This document shows, in pieces, positions 14,034 through 20,144 of a stretch of DNA of 21,497 bases. The position numbers and the translations under genes were made by a program. This DNA comes from Bacteriovoracaceae bacterium UBA2428 (GTDB taxonomy: Bacteria; Bdellovibrionota; UBA2428). The notes under the pieces were generated by a model. That model did no database searches. It worked only from the letters and a program-made list of their open reading frames with translations, and was not told the DNA's origin. Location of the stretch: contig DDRA01000071.1 in the NCBI GenBank assembly GCA_002343545.1, positions 18,795-40,291 on the forward strand. Reading direction: 5' to 3'. Every line of letters begins with the position of its first letter. Position 1 is the first letter of the stretch.

Positions 14034-15647
14034 GTGGGCTTCGACTGGAAAGAACGGCGGCGCGAACTCGACGAACTCCGAACGGCCTCGGACTCCGGTC
14101 AACTCGCTACCTACGATCTCCTCGTCATCGGAGGCGGCATCACGGGCACCGCGATCGCGCGCGACGCCGCCCTTCGCGGCTGCCGAGTCTTGCTCGTTGA
14201 AAAGGGCGACTTCGCCGACGGCACGAGTTCGCGTTCGTCCAAACTCGTCCACGGCGGCGTTCGTTACCTCGAGCACGGCGAGTTCGGACTCGTGGCCGAA
14301 AGCACGCGCGAGCGCGCCCGGCTCTGGAAGCAGGCGCCCGAGCTCGTGCGGCCGCTCCCCTTTCTCTTTCCCGCCTTCGAGGACTCGCGCGTTCCCCTCT
14401 GGAAACTCGACGCCGGGCTTTGGCTCTACGACATCCTCGCGGCCTTCCGCACGCCGAGCCTACATCGCAAGTACTCCGCGAAAGAGACGCGAAACCAAGA
14501 ACCCCTCCTCGAGAAATCCGGCCTGACGGGATCCATCCTCTACTGGGACGGCGCCACGAGCGATGCGCTCCTCACGCTCGCGACGATGCTCGATGCCCGC
14601 GCGCTCGGCGCGCGTTGCTTGCCGCGCGTCGCCTTCCGCGGCGTCGAATGGTCGGGCGCGGGCGAGCACCACGTCGTCGAACTCCAAGACCAAGTCGGCG
14701 GCGGTGACGCTCCGACCTTCCGCGTTCGCGCGCGCGCGGTCGTCGCGGCCACGGGACCCTGGATCGACGGACTCGGACTGCTCCACCGCAAATCCCGACT
14801 CCTCGCGACGACCCGCGGATCGCACATCGTCGTCCCGGGCGACAAGCTGCCGCTTCGTCACGCCGTCGTGCTCATTCACCCGCGGGACCAACGCGTTCTC
14901 TTCGCGATTCCCTGGGGCGAATGCAGCGTGCTCGGCACGACCGACATCTTCGACCAGGGATCGCCGGACCGCGTCGCCATCTCGTCGGATGAGGTCGACT
15001 ACCTCATCGCGGCGGGCAACGACTTCTTCCCCCGTGCGAAACTCGAACGCGGCGACGTTCGTTCCGCTTGGTCGGGTTTGCGTCCGCTACTCGCGCCGCC
15101 CGACGATGCTTCGGCCTCGGAAATTTCGCGCGACCACCATATCGAATGGAAGGAACCCGGCCTCCTCGTCATCGCCGGCGGCAAGCTCACCACGCATCGT
15201 GAGATGGCCGAGCAGGCCCTCGACCGTATCGCGATCGAGACGAAGGCCTGGCGCAAGCCGCTCGCGCGCGTCTTTGAAAGCGGGCTCACGCGCAAGCGCG
15301 AACTCCCGCGACTGGGCACCCTCGCCCCGCACGCCTGCGCGGGACCGCTCGAAGCGAAAAACTCCGTGGGTCGCCCTCGCTTCGGCCGATCCGAAGCCAC
15401 GATGCTGGACGACGCCACCCTTCGCAAAATTTGCCGCGAGCAGATCGTTCTCACGCTCGAGGACTTCTTCGTGCGTCGCACGGATATTTTCTACAAAGAA
15501 CCCGGCAACGGGCTCGAGCTCCTCGAAAAACTTAAGCCCCTTCTCCGCGAAGAACTCGGCTGGGACGACGACGAGTGGTCGCGCCAAGTCGAGACCTATC
15601 GGGCCTACGTCCATCAACAAGTCGGCCGTGCCTTGAATCGCGCCTGA
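14034..15647 (+). CDS. glpD: FAD-dependent glycerol-3-phosphate dehydrogenase
   Basis: The 537-residue membrane-associated flavoenzyme oxidises sn-glycerol-3-phosphate to dihydroxyacetone phosphate and passes electrons to quinone. Landmarks are the FAD-binding VIGGGITGTAIARDAALRG from residue 31, the GlpD signature GTSSRSSKLVHGGVRYLEHGEF (63-84), VVAATGPWIDGL and GTTDIFDQ in the middle, GGKLTTHREMAEQALD, and a C-terminal domain with LEDFFVRRTDIFY. The length matches family members such as the Bacillus enzyme, which also has a ~25-residue N-terminal lead before the Rossmann strand; this supports the GTG start. The gene stands alone: no glpK or glpF is adjacent, and the rpmG terminator isolates it from upstream transcription. 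Confidence 0.95.
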   Translation: MGFDWKERRRELDELRTASDSGQLATYDLLVIGGGITGTAIARDAALRGCRVLLVEKGDFADGTSSRSSKLVHGGVRYLEHGEFGLVAESTRERARLWKQAPELVRPLPFLFPAFEDSRVPLWKLDAGLWLYDILAAFRTPSLHRKYSAKETRNQEPLLEKSGLTGSILYWDGATSDALLTLATMLDARALGARCLPRVAFRGVEWSGAGEHHVVELQDQVGGGDAPTFRVRARAVVAATGPWIDGLGLLHRKSRLLATTRGSHIVVPGDKLPLRHAVVLIHPRDQRVLFAIPWGECSVLGTTDIFDQGSPDRVAISSDEVDYLIAAGNDFFPRAKLERGDVRSAWSGLRPLLAPPDDASASEISRDHHIEWKEPGLLVIAGGKLTTHREMAEQALDRIAIETKAWRKPLARVFESGLTRKRELPRLGTLAPHACAGPLEAKNSVGRPRFGRSEATMLDDATLRKICREQIVLTLEDFFVRRTDIFYKEPGNGLELLEKLKPLLREELGWDDDEWSRQVETYRAYVHQQVGRALNRA

Positions 15648-15650
15648 GCC

Positions 15651-15752
15651 TTGTCCCAATATTGTTTCCAATTTTTCTCGGGGACTTTTCCGGACGACGA
15701 ACGCCACGACCGAAAAACCCACTTCGAAGCGTTGTAAAAAGTTTTGGGACAA
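15651..15752. repeat. 102-bp element with TTGTCCCAA/TTGGGACAA ends
   Basis: TTGTCCCAA (15651-15659) is the exact inverse of TTGGGACAA (15744-15752). The stretch between convergent glpD and the 192-codon gene is clearly richer in A+T runs than its surroundings. The minus strand is open across it in one frame and reads a Lys/Trp-rich peptide (SGKVPEKNWKQYWDKAQ), but no start or homolog is recognised. It may be a mobile palindromic element, a decayed gene remnant or a terminator region. Confidence 0.5.
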
Positions 15753-15762
15753 ACCCGGCCGT

Positions 15763-16341
15763 TCAAGCTCTGAGGTAAAGCGCCATCTCGATCTTCGAAA
15801 GTCCCGCGGGCAAGAAACGCCCGAAGCGGAGCTTGGATCCCAGCAGCGATTCGGCCCGACGCCAATCCTCGAGCTTGAGTTCGGGGATGCCAAGCCCGAC
15901 GTAGGCCGTCGGGGTTTCGACGTCGCCTTCGTAGTAATCCGCGAGCTGGCCCGAGGACTCGTCCCAGAGCTCGGAGAGCGGCGCGACCTCGAAGGCCAAG
16001 AGGTACTGCACCGGAAGCTCGAGGAGCAAACGGCGCACCCACCACACGATGGGGATCTCGGCTTCCGGATCAAAACGCTCGGGTTTCAGGGCGCGGTACG
16101 CCTCGTCGCCGGCCGCGATCCGCTCTTCGACGTCGGCCATCTCGTCGGTCGAGAGCCAGGTCGAAAGTCGCAACGCGGGAAAATTCACGAGCGCCTTGCT
16201 TCCCCGCGAATCCATGACGAGACCGAGCGCGTCGTGACCGAGCTTGTCCACCTCGTAGCCGAGGTCGCGCAGCAATCCGTCCATCGCGGGCCACACGACG
16301 CGGCCGAGCGAGAAGGGTTCGTCACCTTTTAACTTTGCCAT
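15763..16341 (-). CDS. Conserved-looking hypothetical protein coupled to the ureohydrolase
   Basis: The 192-residue product is not recognised. It begins MAKLKGDEPFSLGRVVWPAM and is acidic, with several tryptophans. It contains a long aromatic/aliphatic segment (EIPIVWWVRRLLLELPVQYLL, about 95-115) that could be an amphipathic or buried helix, and it ends IEMALYLRA. There is no signal peptide, so it is probably cytoplasmic. The start ATG (16339-16341) lies inside the end of the ureohydrolase gene, giving a 13-nt overlap, with GGAGG 7 nt upstream; this indicates translational coupling and a tight functional link. A much longer in-frame ORF extends upstream but is an out-of-frame shadow of the ureohydrolase gene. 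Confidence 0.75.
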   Translation of the reverse strand: MAKLKGDEPFSLGRVVWPAMDGLLRDLGYEVDKLGHDALGLVMDSRGSKALVNFPALRLSTWLSTDEMADVEERIAAGDEAYRALKPERFDPEAEIPIVWWVRRLLLELPVQYLLAFEVAPLSELWDESSGQLADYYEGDVETPTAYVGLGIPELKLEDWRRAESLLGSKLRFGRFLPAGLSKIEMALYLRA

Positions 16342-17441
16342 TCCAAAGCCTCCAAGCATCGCACGATCGCGTCGAGACTGCGTTCGGCGTCTTCCTTCGA
16401 ACCGAGCACGGGCGCGAATTCCATGACGTCGGCCCCGACGAGCGGCAGCGCCTTCGTGCAGCGCGCGAGCACCTTGCGCAGCCACTCCACGCGCAGGCCG
16501 CGCGGCTCGGGCGTGCCCGTCGCGGAGACGTCGGCCGGGTCGAGGCCGTCGACGTCGAAACTCACGTAGAGACGCCGCGCCCCGCGGCGCTTCCAATCCT
16601 CGACCAATCCGTCGGCAAAGCGAACGGGATCCTGCCGCAAGAGCTCGTCGGCCCAGAGCTGGCGCAAGCCGAAGCGGGATTCCCACTCCGTTTTCGTGCG
16701 GCCGCTCGTGCGCACGCCGATCTGCACCCAGCGGGCCGGGTCCTTCAGCCGACGGACGGCGTGGGCCGTCCAAGTCGCGAAGCAGTGCTCGATGCCGAAG
16801 CGGCTTTCCATGAGGTCCGTGTGCGCGTCGATGTGCAGCACGGCGAGGTCCTTGAGCTTGCCCGCGCGCGCGAGCGCGGCGAAGACGGCGCCGCTCACGG
16901 AATGGTCGCCCCCCACGACGAGCGGACGGAACTTGGGCGCGAGCTTCCACGCGCGCAGGAGCGTTTCTTCGGTCAGGTTGAGCGCCGACACGGGCCATCC
17001 CGCGCGGTACTCCGTGCCCCAGAGCGCGCGGCCCGAAGCGCGCAACTGGCGAGCGTTCAGGATGGAATCGTGGCTGAGCTGCGGGATGCAGGCGATGTCG
17101 CCCAAATCGCGCGAGGCCTCCAGACGGCCGAGCTCGAAGAGACGCGCACGCAACGCGGCCGGGCCGTGGGCCGCCCCCCGGCAAACGCCGCCGCCCGAAT
17201 CCGACGGCACGCCCAGAAAGAAAAAGGGCGGCGGCAAAGCCTTCGCGGCGCGCAGCCGAGCCTTCACGTCGAGCGGCCATTCCGAGGCGTCCAAGCCCGG
17301 CGAGTAACGAGCGAGAAACTCGCGTTGCGCGGCTCCGCCCGTCGTAACGGTGAGCAGCCCCAGTCCCGGCGCCCGCAGCAAGGCCTCGGCGGCGGGAAGC
17401 TTGGGAGCGGCTCGACGGACGGTGCGAGTAGCGCGCGGCAT
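16329..17441 (-). CDS. Ureohydrolase (arginase/agmatinase/formiminoglutamase family)
   Basis: The 370-residue product carries the complete binuclear manganese site: His180 in GGDHSVSGAV; Asp205, His207 and Asp209 in HIDAHTDLM; and Asp296 and Asp298 in SFDVDGLDPADVSATGTPEP. Glu341 in GADVMEFAP matches the conserved glutamate near the end of the family. Such enzymes hydrolyse the guanidino group of arginine, agmatine, guanidinobutyrate or similar compounds, releasing urea. The residues that set substrate choice cannot be judged by eye, so no symbol is given. It is longer than a typical agmatinase because of a ~70-residue basic N-terminal extension before the core strand PPFFFLGVPSDSGGG. The ATG at 17439-17441 follows a TATAAA box, with only the near-start CGAGGAC as a possible Shine-Dalgarno. 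The 192-codon gene overlaps its 3' end. Confidence 0.92.
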   Translation of the reverse strand: MPRATRTVRRAAPKLPAAEALLRAPGLGLLTVTTGGAAQREFLARYSPGLDASEWPLDVKARLRAAKALPPPFFFLGVPSDSGGGVCRGAAHGPAALRARLFELGRLEASRDLGDIACIPQLSHDSILNARQLRASGRALWGTEYRAGWPVSALNLTEETLLRAWKLAPKFRPLVVGGDHSVSGAVFAALARAGKLKDLAVLHIDAHTDLMESRFGIEHCFATWTAHAVRRLKDPARWVQIGVRTSGRTKTEWESRFGLRQLWADELLRQDPVRFADGLVEDWKRRGARRLYVSFDVDGLDPADVSATGTPEPRGLRVEWLRKVLARCTKALPLVGADVMEFAPVLGSKEDAERSLDAIVRCLEALEWQS

Positions 17442-17448
17442 GTCCTCG

Positions 17449-17454
17449 TTTATA
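17449..17454 (-). promoter_or_regulatory. TATAAA -10 box for the ureohydrolase gene
   Basis: TATAAA on the minus strand lies 7 nt before the ATG at 17441 (TATAAACGAGGACATG). The -35 is not evident. A short mRNA leader of about 0-2 nt is predicted. Confidence 0.45.
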
Positions 17455-17584
17455 CCCGTTTTTCCGGGCTCCCGTTGGCGTACGGCACGGAGGCATGCCA
17501 AGTGGCGCACGGAGAGTGGCGCGGCGCGCGGCGCGCGACGCCCGGTAGACGTGTTTTGGGGTCGCAAGCCAGAGCCACGGACGC

Positions 17585-17590
17585 TATACC
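17585..17590 (+). promoter_or_regulatory. TATACC -10-like box for trxB
   Basis: TATACC lies 10 nt upstream of the trxB ATG at 17601; no clear -35 or Shine-Dalgarno is visible. It is opposed to the ureohydrolase promoter, and the two share a 159-bp divergent region that holds little else recognisable. Confidence 0.35.
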
Positions 17591-17600
17591 CCAAGCCCAT

Positions 17601-18533
17601 ATGAGCGAACGTAACGTCATCATCGTCGGATCCGGTCCCGCCGGCCTCACGGCCGCCATCTACGCCGCACGCGCGAGCCTCAAGCCGCTCGTCATCGAAG
17701 GCTACCAAGCGGGCGGCCAGCTCATGCTCACCTCGGAAGTCGAGAACTTCCCGGGCTTCAAGCACGGCATCATGGGTCCCGACCTCATGGCGGAAATGCG
17801 CGCGCAGGCCGAACGCTTCGGCGCCGAGTTCATCTCGGCCGACGTCACGAAGGTCGACCTCGCCGGCCCCACTAAGAAGGTCTGGGTCGACTCGACCGAG
17901 TACCAAGGCAAGACGGTGATCCTCTCGACGGGCGCCTCGGCGAACCTCCTGGGCCTGCCGAACGAACGTCGCCTCATGGGCAAAGGCGCGAGCACCTGCG
18001 CGACCTGCGACGGCTTTTTCTTCCGCGGCAAAGTCGTGGCCGTCATCGGCGGCGGCGACAGCGCGATGGAAGAAGCGAACTACCTCACGCGCCACGCGAC
18101 GAAGGTTTACCTCATCCACCGGCGCAGCGAGTTCCGCGCCTCCAAGATCATGGTCGACCGCGCGAAGGCGAACCCCAAGGTCGAGTTCATCCTGAACACC
18201 GTGACCGAGGACATCCTGGGCGAGAACGAAGTCACGGGCGTGCGCCTGCACAACACGGTCGAGAACACGAAGCGCGATCTCGCGCTCGACGGCGTCTTCG
18301 TGGCGATCGGCCATACGCCGAACACGAAACTCTTCGCCGGCCAGATCACGACCGACGACAAGGGCTACATCAAAACCTCGAGCGAAAAGTCGCACGTGAC
18401 GGCCACGAACATCCCGGGCGTCTTCGCCTGCGGCGACGTCCAAGACAGCCGCTACCGCCAAGCCATTACGGCCGCAGGTTCGGGTTGCGCCGCCGCCCTC
18501 GATGCCGAGCACTACTTGAACGAGCACGCTTGA
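17601..18533 (+). CDS. trxB: Thioredoxin-disulfide reductase
   Basis: The 310-residue low-molecular-weight thioredoxin reductase uses NADPH and FAD to reduce oxidised thioredoxin in the cytoplasm. Visible landmarks are the FAD-binding GSGPAGLTAAIYAARA (10-25), GGQLMLTSEVENFPGF (38-53), the redox-active CATC (Cys133/Cys136), the NADPH-binding GGGDSAMEEA (150-159) with HRR at 173-175, and the C-terminal FAD motif GVFACGDVQDSRYRQAITAAGSG. Length and motif spacing are normal and nothing is missing. The ATG at 17601 gives the canonical N-terminus; the longer in-frame extension upstream is non-coding. A hairpin terminator follows 9 bp after the stop codon. Confidence 0.97.
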   Translation: MSERNVIIVGSGPAGLTAAIYAARASLKPLVIEGYQAGGQLMLTSEVENFPGFKHGIMGPDLMAEMRAQAERFGAEFISADVTKVDLAGPTKKVWVDSTEYQGKTVILSTGASANLLGLPNERRLMGKGASTCATCDGFFFRGKVVAVIGGGDSAMEEANYLTRHATKVYLIHRRSEFRASKIMVDRAKANPKVEFILNTVTEDILGENEVTGVRLHNTVENTKRDLALDGVFVAIGHTPNTKLFAGQITTDDKGYIKTSSEKSHVTATNIPGVFACGDVQDSRYRQAITAAGSGCAAALDAEHYLNEHA

Positions 18534-18541
18534 GCTCGTCA

Positions 18542-18579
18542 CGAAGCCCCCGCCCTCCCAGTCGGGAGAGGGGGCTTCG
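18542..18579 (+). terminator. Hairpin terminator after trxB
   Basis: CGAAGCCCCC (18542-18551) pairs perfectly with GGGGGCTTCG (18570-18579), and an inner CTCCC/GGGAG stem extends it. Only a weak T-rich patch follows, so termination may be partly Rho-assisted. Confidence 0.75.
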
Positions 18580-18629
18580 CTAAACCTTTCCATGTTTTGG
18601 ATCAGCAAATTCAAGCGCTTGCGCGATAT

Positions 18630-18660
18630 TTGACGCAGCGAGCAAAAAACTCGTTACGCT
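18630..18660 (+). promoter_or_regulatory. Probable spoVG promoter
   Basis: TTGACG (18630-18635) is followed after 19 nt by TACGCT (18655-18660), and the spoVG ATG comes 9 nt later. The -35 is strong and the spacing slightly long. The -10 resembles the TACGAA of the rpmG promoter. No Shine-Dalgarno is present. Confidence 0.45.
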
Positions 18661-18669
18661 TTTATCGAG

Positions 18670-18984
18670 ATGAACATCACAGACGTGCAGATTTTCCCGG
18701 TGAACGAAGACAAGCTGAAAGCTTACGCGACCATCACCATCGACGGTTGCTTCGTCGTGCGCGATCTAAAGATCATCCAAGGACAGGCCGGGGTCTTCGT
18801 GGCCATGCCCGCGAAGAAGCGCAAAGACGGCAGTTTCCGCGATATCGCCCACCCCCTCAATCTCGAGACCCGCAGCGAACTCGAAGCCAAGGTTCTCGCG
18901 GCCTACCAAGCGGCGCTCGCGGGGCCCGTGAACGGCGTGGCCGAGAGCTTTCCCCAGCGCCGACTCACGGGCACCGAAGATTAG
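18670..18984 (+). CDS. spoVG: SpoVG family regulatory protein
   Basis: The 104-residue protein matches SpoVG across its core: MNITDVQIFPV, LKAYATITIDGCFVVRDLKIIQG, then GVFVAMPAKKRKDGSFRDIAHPLNLETR. SpoVG proteins bind nucleic acid and act as global regulators; the name comes from Bacillus sporulation, but orthologs occur in non-sporulating bacteria including spirochaetes and Bdellovibrio relatives. The first ~85 residues are standard; the tail (VNGVAESFPQRRLTGTED) is variable, as usual. The gene has its own promoter and lies between the trxB terminator and a tRNA gene. Confidence 0.95.
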   Translation: MNITDVQIFPVNEDKLKAYATITIDGCFVVRDLKIIQGQAGVFVAMPAKKRKDGSFRDIAHPLNLETRSELEAKVLAAYQAALAGPVNGVAESFPQRRLTGTED

Positions 18985-19005
18985 CGCCTAGCCTCTCGCG
19001 CCCCC

Positions 19006-19033
19006 TTGCCAAGCGCGCGTCATATGTTATTCA
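19006..19033 (+). promoter_or_regulatory. Probable tRNA-Gln promoter
   Basis: TTGCCA (19006-19011) and TATTCA (19028-19033) are separated by 16 nt, placing the transcription start about 10 nt before the mature tRNA. Confidence 0.4.
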
Positions 19034-19049
19034 TTCCACTTCGCGGCGT

Positions 19050-19125
19050 TGGCCCGTCGCCAAGTTGGTAAGGCATCAGATTTTGATTCTGACATTCCCA
19101 GGTTCGAGTCCTGGCGGGCCAACCA
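19050..19125 (+). tRNA. tRNA-Gln (anticodon TTG)
   Basis: A full cloverleaf can be drawn: acceptor stem TGGCCCG/CGGGCCA, a D-arm with AAGTTGGTAAGG, anticodon stem TCAGA/TCTGA around the loop TTTTGAT (anticodon TTG, reading CAA/CAG), and a T-arm with GGTTCGAGTCC. The CCA end is encoded (19123-19125) and is followed by a short T-run. No integrase or mobile DNA lies next to it. Confidence 0.95.
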
Positions 19126-19135
19126 TTTTTCGAAC

Positions 19136-20137
19136 CTAAGGAGCCTCGAAGCGGAGGCCTACCGAAGCCGCACTCGAGCTTGGATCCCGGAACGAGAATA
19201 GGTACGAAGCCCAGATTCCCCCGAGCCATCCCCGTTTCATGTCATGTTCCAAATGCGGCCCCACGACCGCGCTCGTCGTGCAATTCGTACACGTCCAGGT
19301 TTGGGCCCCGCCACGAATCCCGGCCGAAAAGTTTTCCGTCAAACGATAAGCCGTCGATGCGAGATATTCGAACTGCGAGAAGCGCGTGACATCGTCACGC
19401 TTGAGGTAGCTGTAACCCAGGACGATTCCCAGCTCGAAGCGCTGAATAACGAGACGCGGATTGTAGTAAAGAACGCCGCTCGCGCTCCAACTACCTGATT
19501 GCCAGACCACGTGGCCTCCCGCTTGAAAACTGAGCCATCGCGCCTCCCATTCGGAAGCGACGGCAACGGGCGACATCGCCGTTTCGGGCGTAGCTTGCGG
19601 CTCCGGCTTTTGCGGCTCGAGCGCTTGCGGCGGCGCCTGCGGAGACGGTTCCTCGGGGCTCGCGACCGCATTCTCTACAAGCGAAGGGGACGACTCCGAG
19701 GGCAGCATGCGTCCCACTCGACCGGCGCGCCCCTGAGCCAGAACGAAGGAATAAGACCGGATCAGCGCACCGTCGGCTTCGAGCACGTCCAAGCGCCAAG
19801 TCCCCAAACGGTCGCGCGTCGAGACCGAGGTCACCCCCCGCCACCCGAGAGAGGTGGGCGTGAGCGTTCGGCGACTGACCTCTTGGCCCTCGAAAGACCA
19901 GACGTGCTGCACGGGCCGCAGCGAACTTTCAAAACGAAACTGGGTCCAAGCGGAAATCTGGCTGCCCTCCGCGAGAACGGCGGTCTGCGCGGCCAGGCAC
20001 TTGAGGGGCGTGCGGTCACGGATCTCCGAACAGACGAAGGTCGTCGGCTCCTTGCGCGCCCCTTGCGCCGGGGCCGTCGCCGCGACGCCAACCCAAAGGA
20101 CAAAACTCAGTCGACCGAAGTCAGTCATCTTTCCCAT
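19136..20137 (-). CDS. DUF2914 domain fused to a predicted beta-barrel
   Basis: The 333-residue product starts at an ATG at 20135-20137, 7 bp after the stop of the upstream repeat-protein gene, with GAGG at 5 nt; an ATG at 20128 is a close alternative. A signal peptide (about 1-25, ending APAQ) is followed by a DUF2914-like domain (about 37-133) with the family's conserved spots: His78/Trp80 in HVWSFEG, Trp99-Arg100 in GWRGVTS and Trp114 in GTWRLDV. A Pro/Glu-rich linker (145-188) leads to a C-terminal region (200-333) of alternating Tyr-rich strands that looks like a small outer-membrane barrel. It is therefore predicted to sit in the outer membrane with DUF2914 in the periplasm. Function is unknown. 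The gene converges on the tRNA-Gln gene. Confidence 0.72.
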   Translation of the reverse strand: MGKMTDFGRLSFVLWVGVAATAPAQGARKEPTTFVCSEIRDRTPLKCLAAQTAVLAEGSQISAWTQFRFESSLRPVQHVWSFEGQEVSRRTLTPTSLGWRGVTSVSTRDRLGTWRLDVLEADGALIRSYSFVLAQGRAGRVGRMLPSESSPSLVENAVASPEEPSPQAPPQALEPQKPEPQATPETAMSPVAVASEWEARWLSFQAGGHVVWQSGSWSASGVLYYNPRLVIQRFELGIVLGYSYLKRDDVTRFSQFEYLASTAYRLTENFSAGIRGGAQTWTCTNCTTSAVVGPHLEHDMKRGWLGGIWASYLFSFRDPSSSAASVGLRFEAP

Positions 20138-20144
20138 GCTAGCC

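Noticed and set aside
15660..16045. Minus-strand frame reading a Lys/Trp-rich peptide through the glpD-downstream gap
   Set aside because: Most of it is a shadow of the 192-codon gene and no start or Shine-Dalgarno begins in the gap; kept only as a comment on the repeat element.
16342..17496. Upstream extension of the 192-codon gene to make a 577-residue protein
   Set aside because: The extension lies out of frame inside the ureohydrolase gene and is Arg-rich shadow sequence; a Shine-Dalgarno and ATG sit at 16341.
19050..19125. tRNA-Gln as an integration site
   Set aside because: No integrase, no duplicated tRNA 3' end and no change in gene style next to it within the window.
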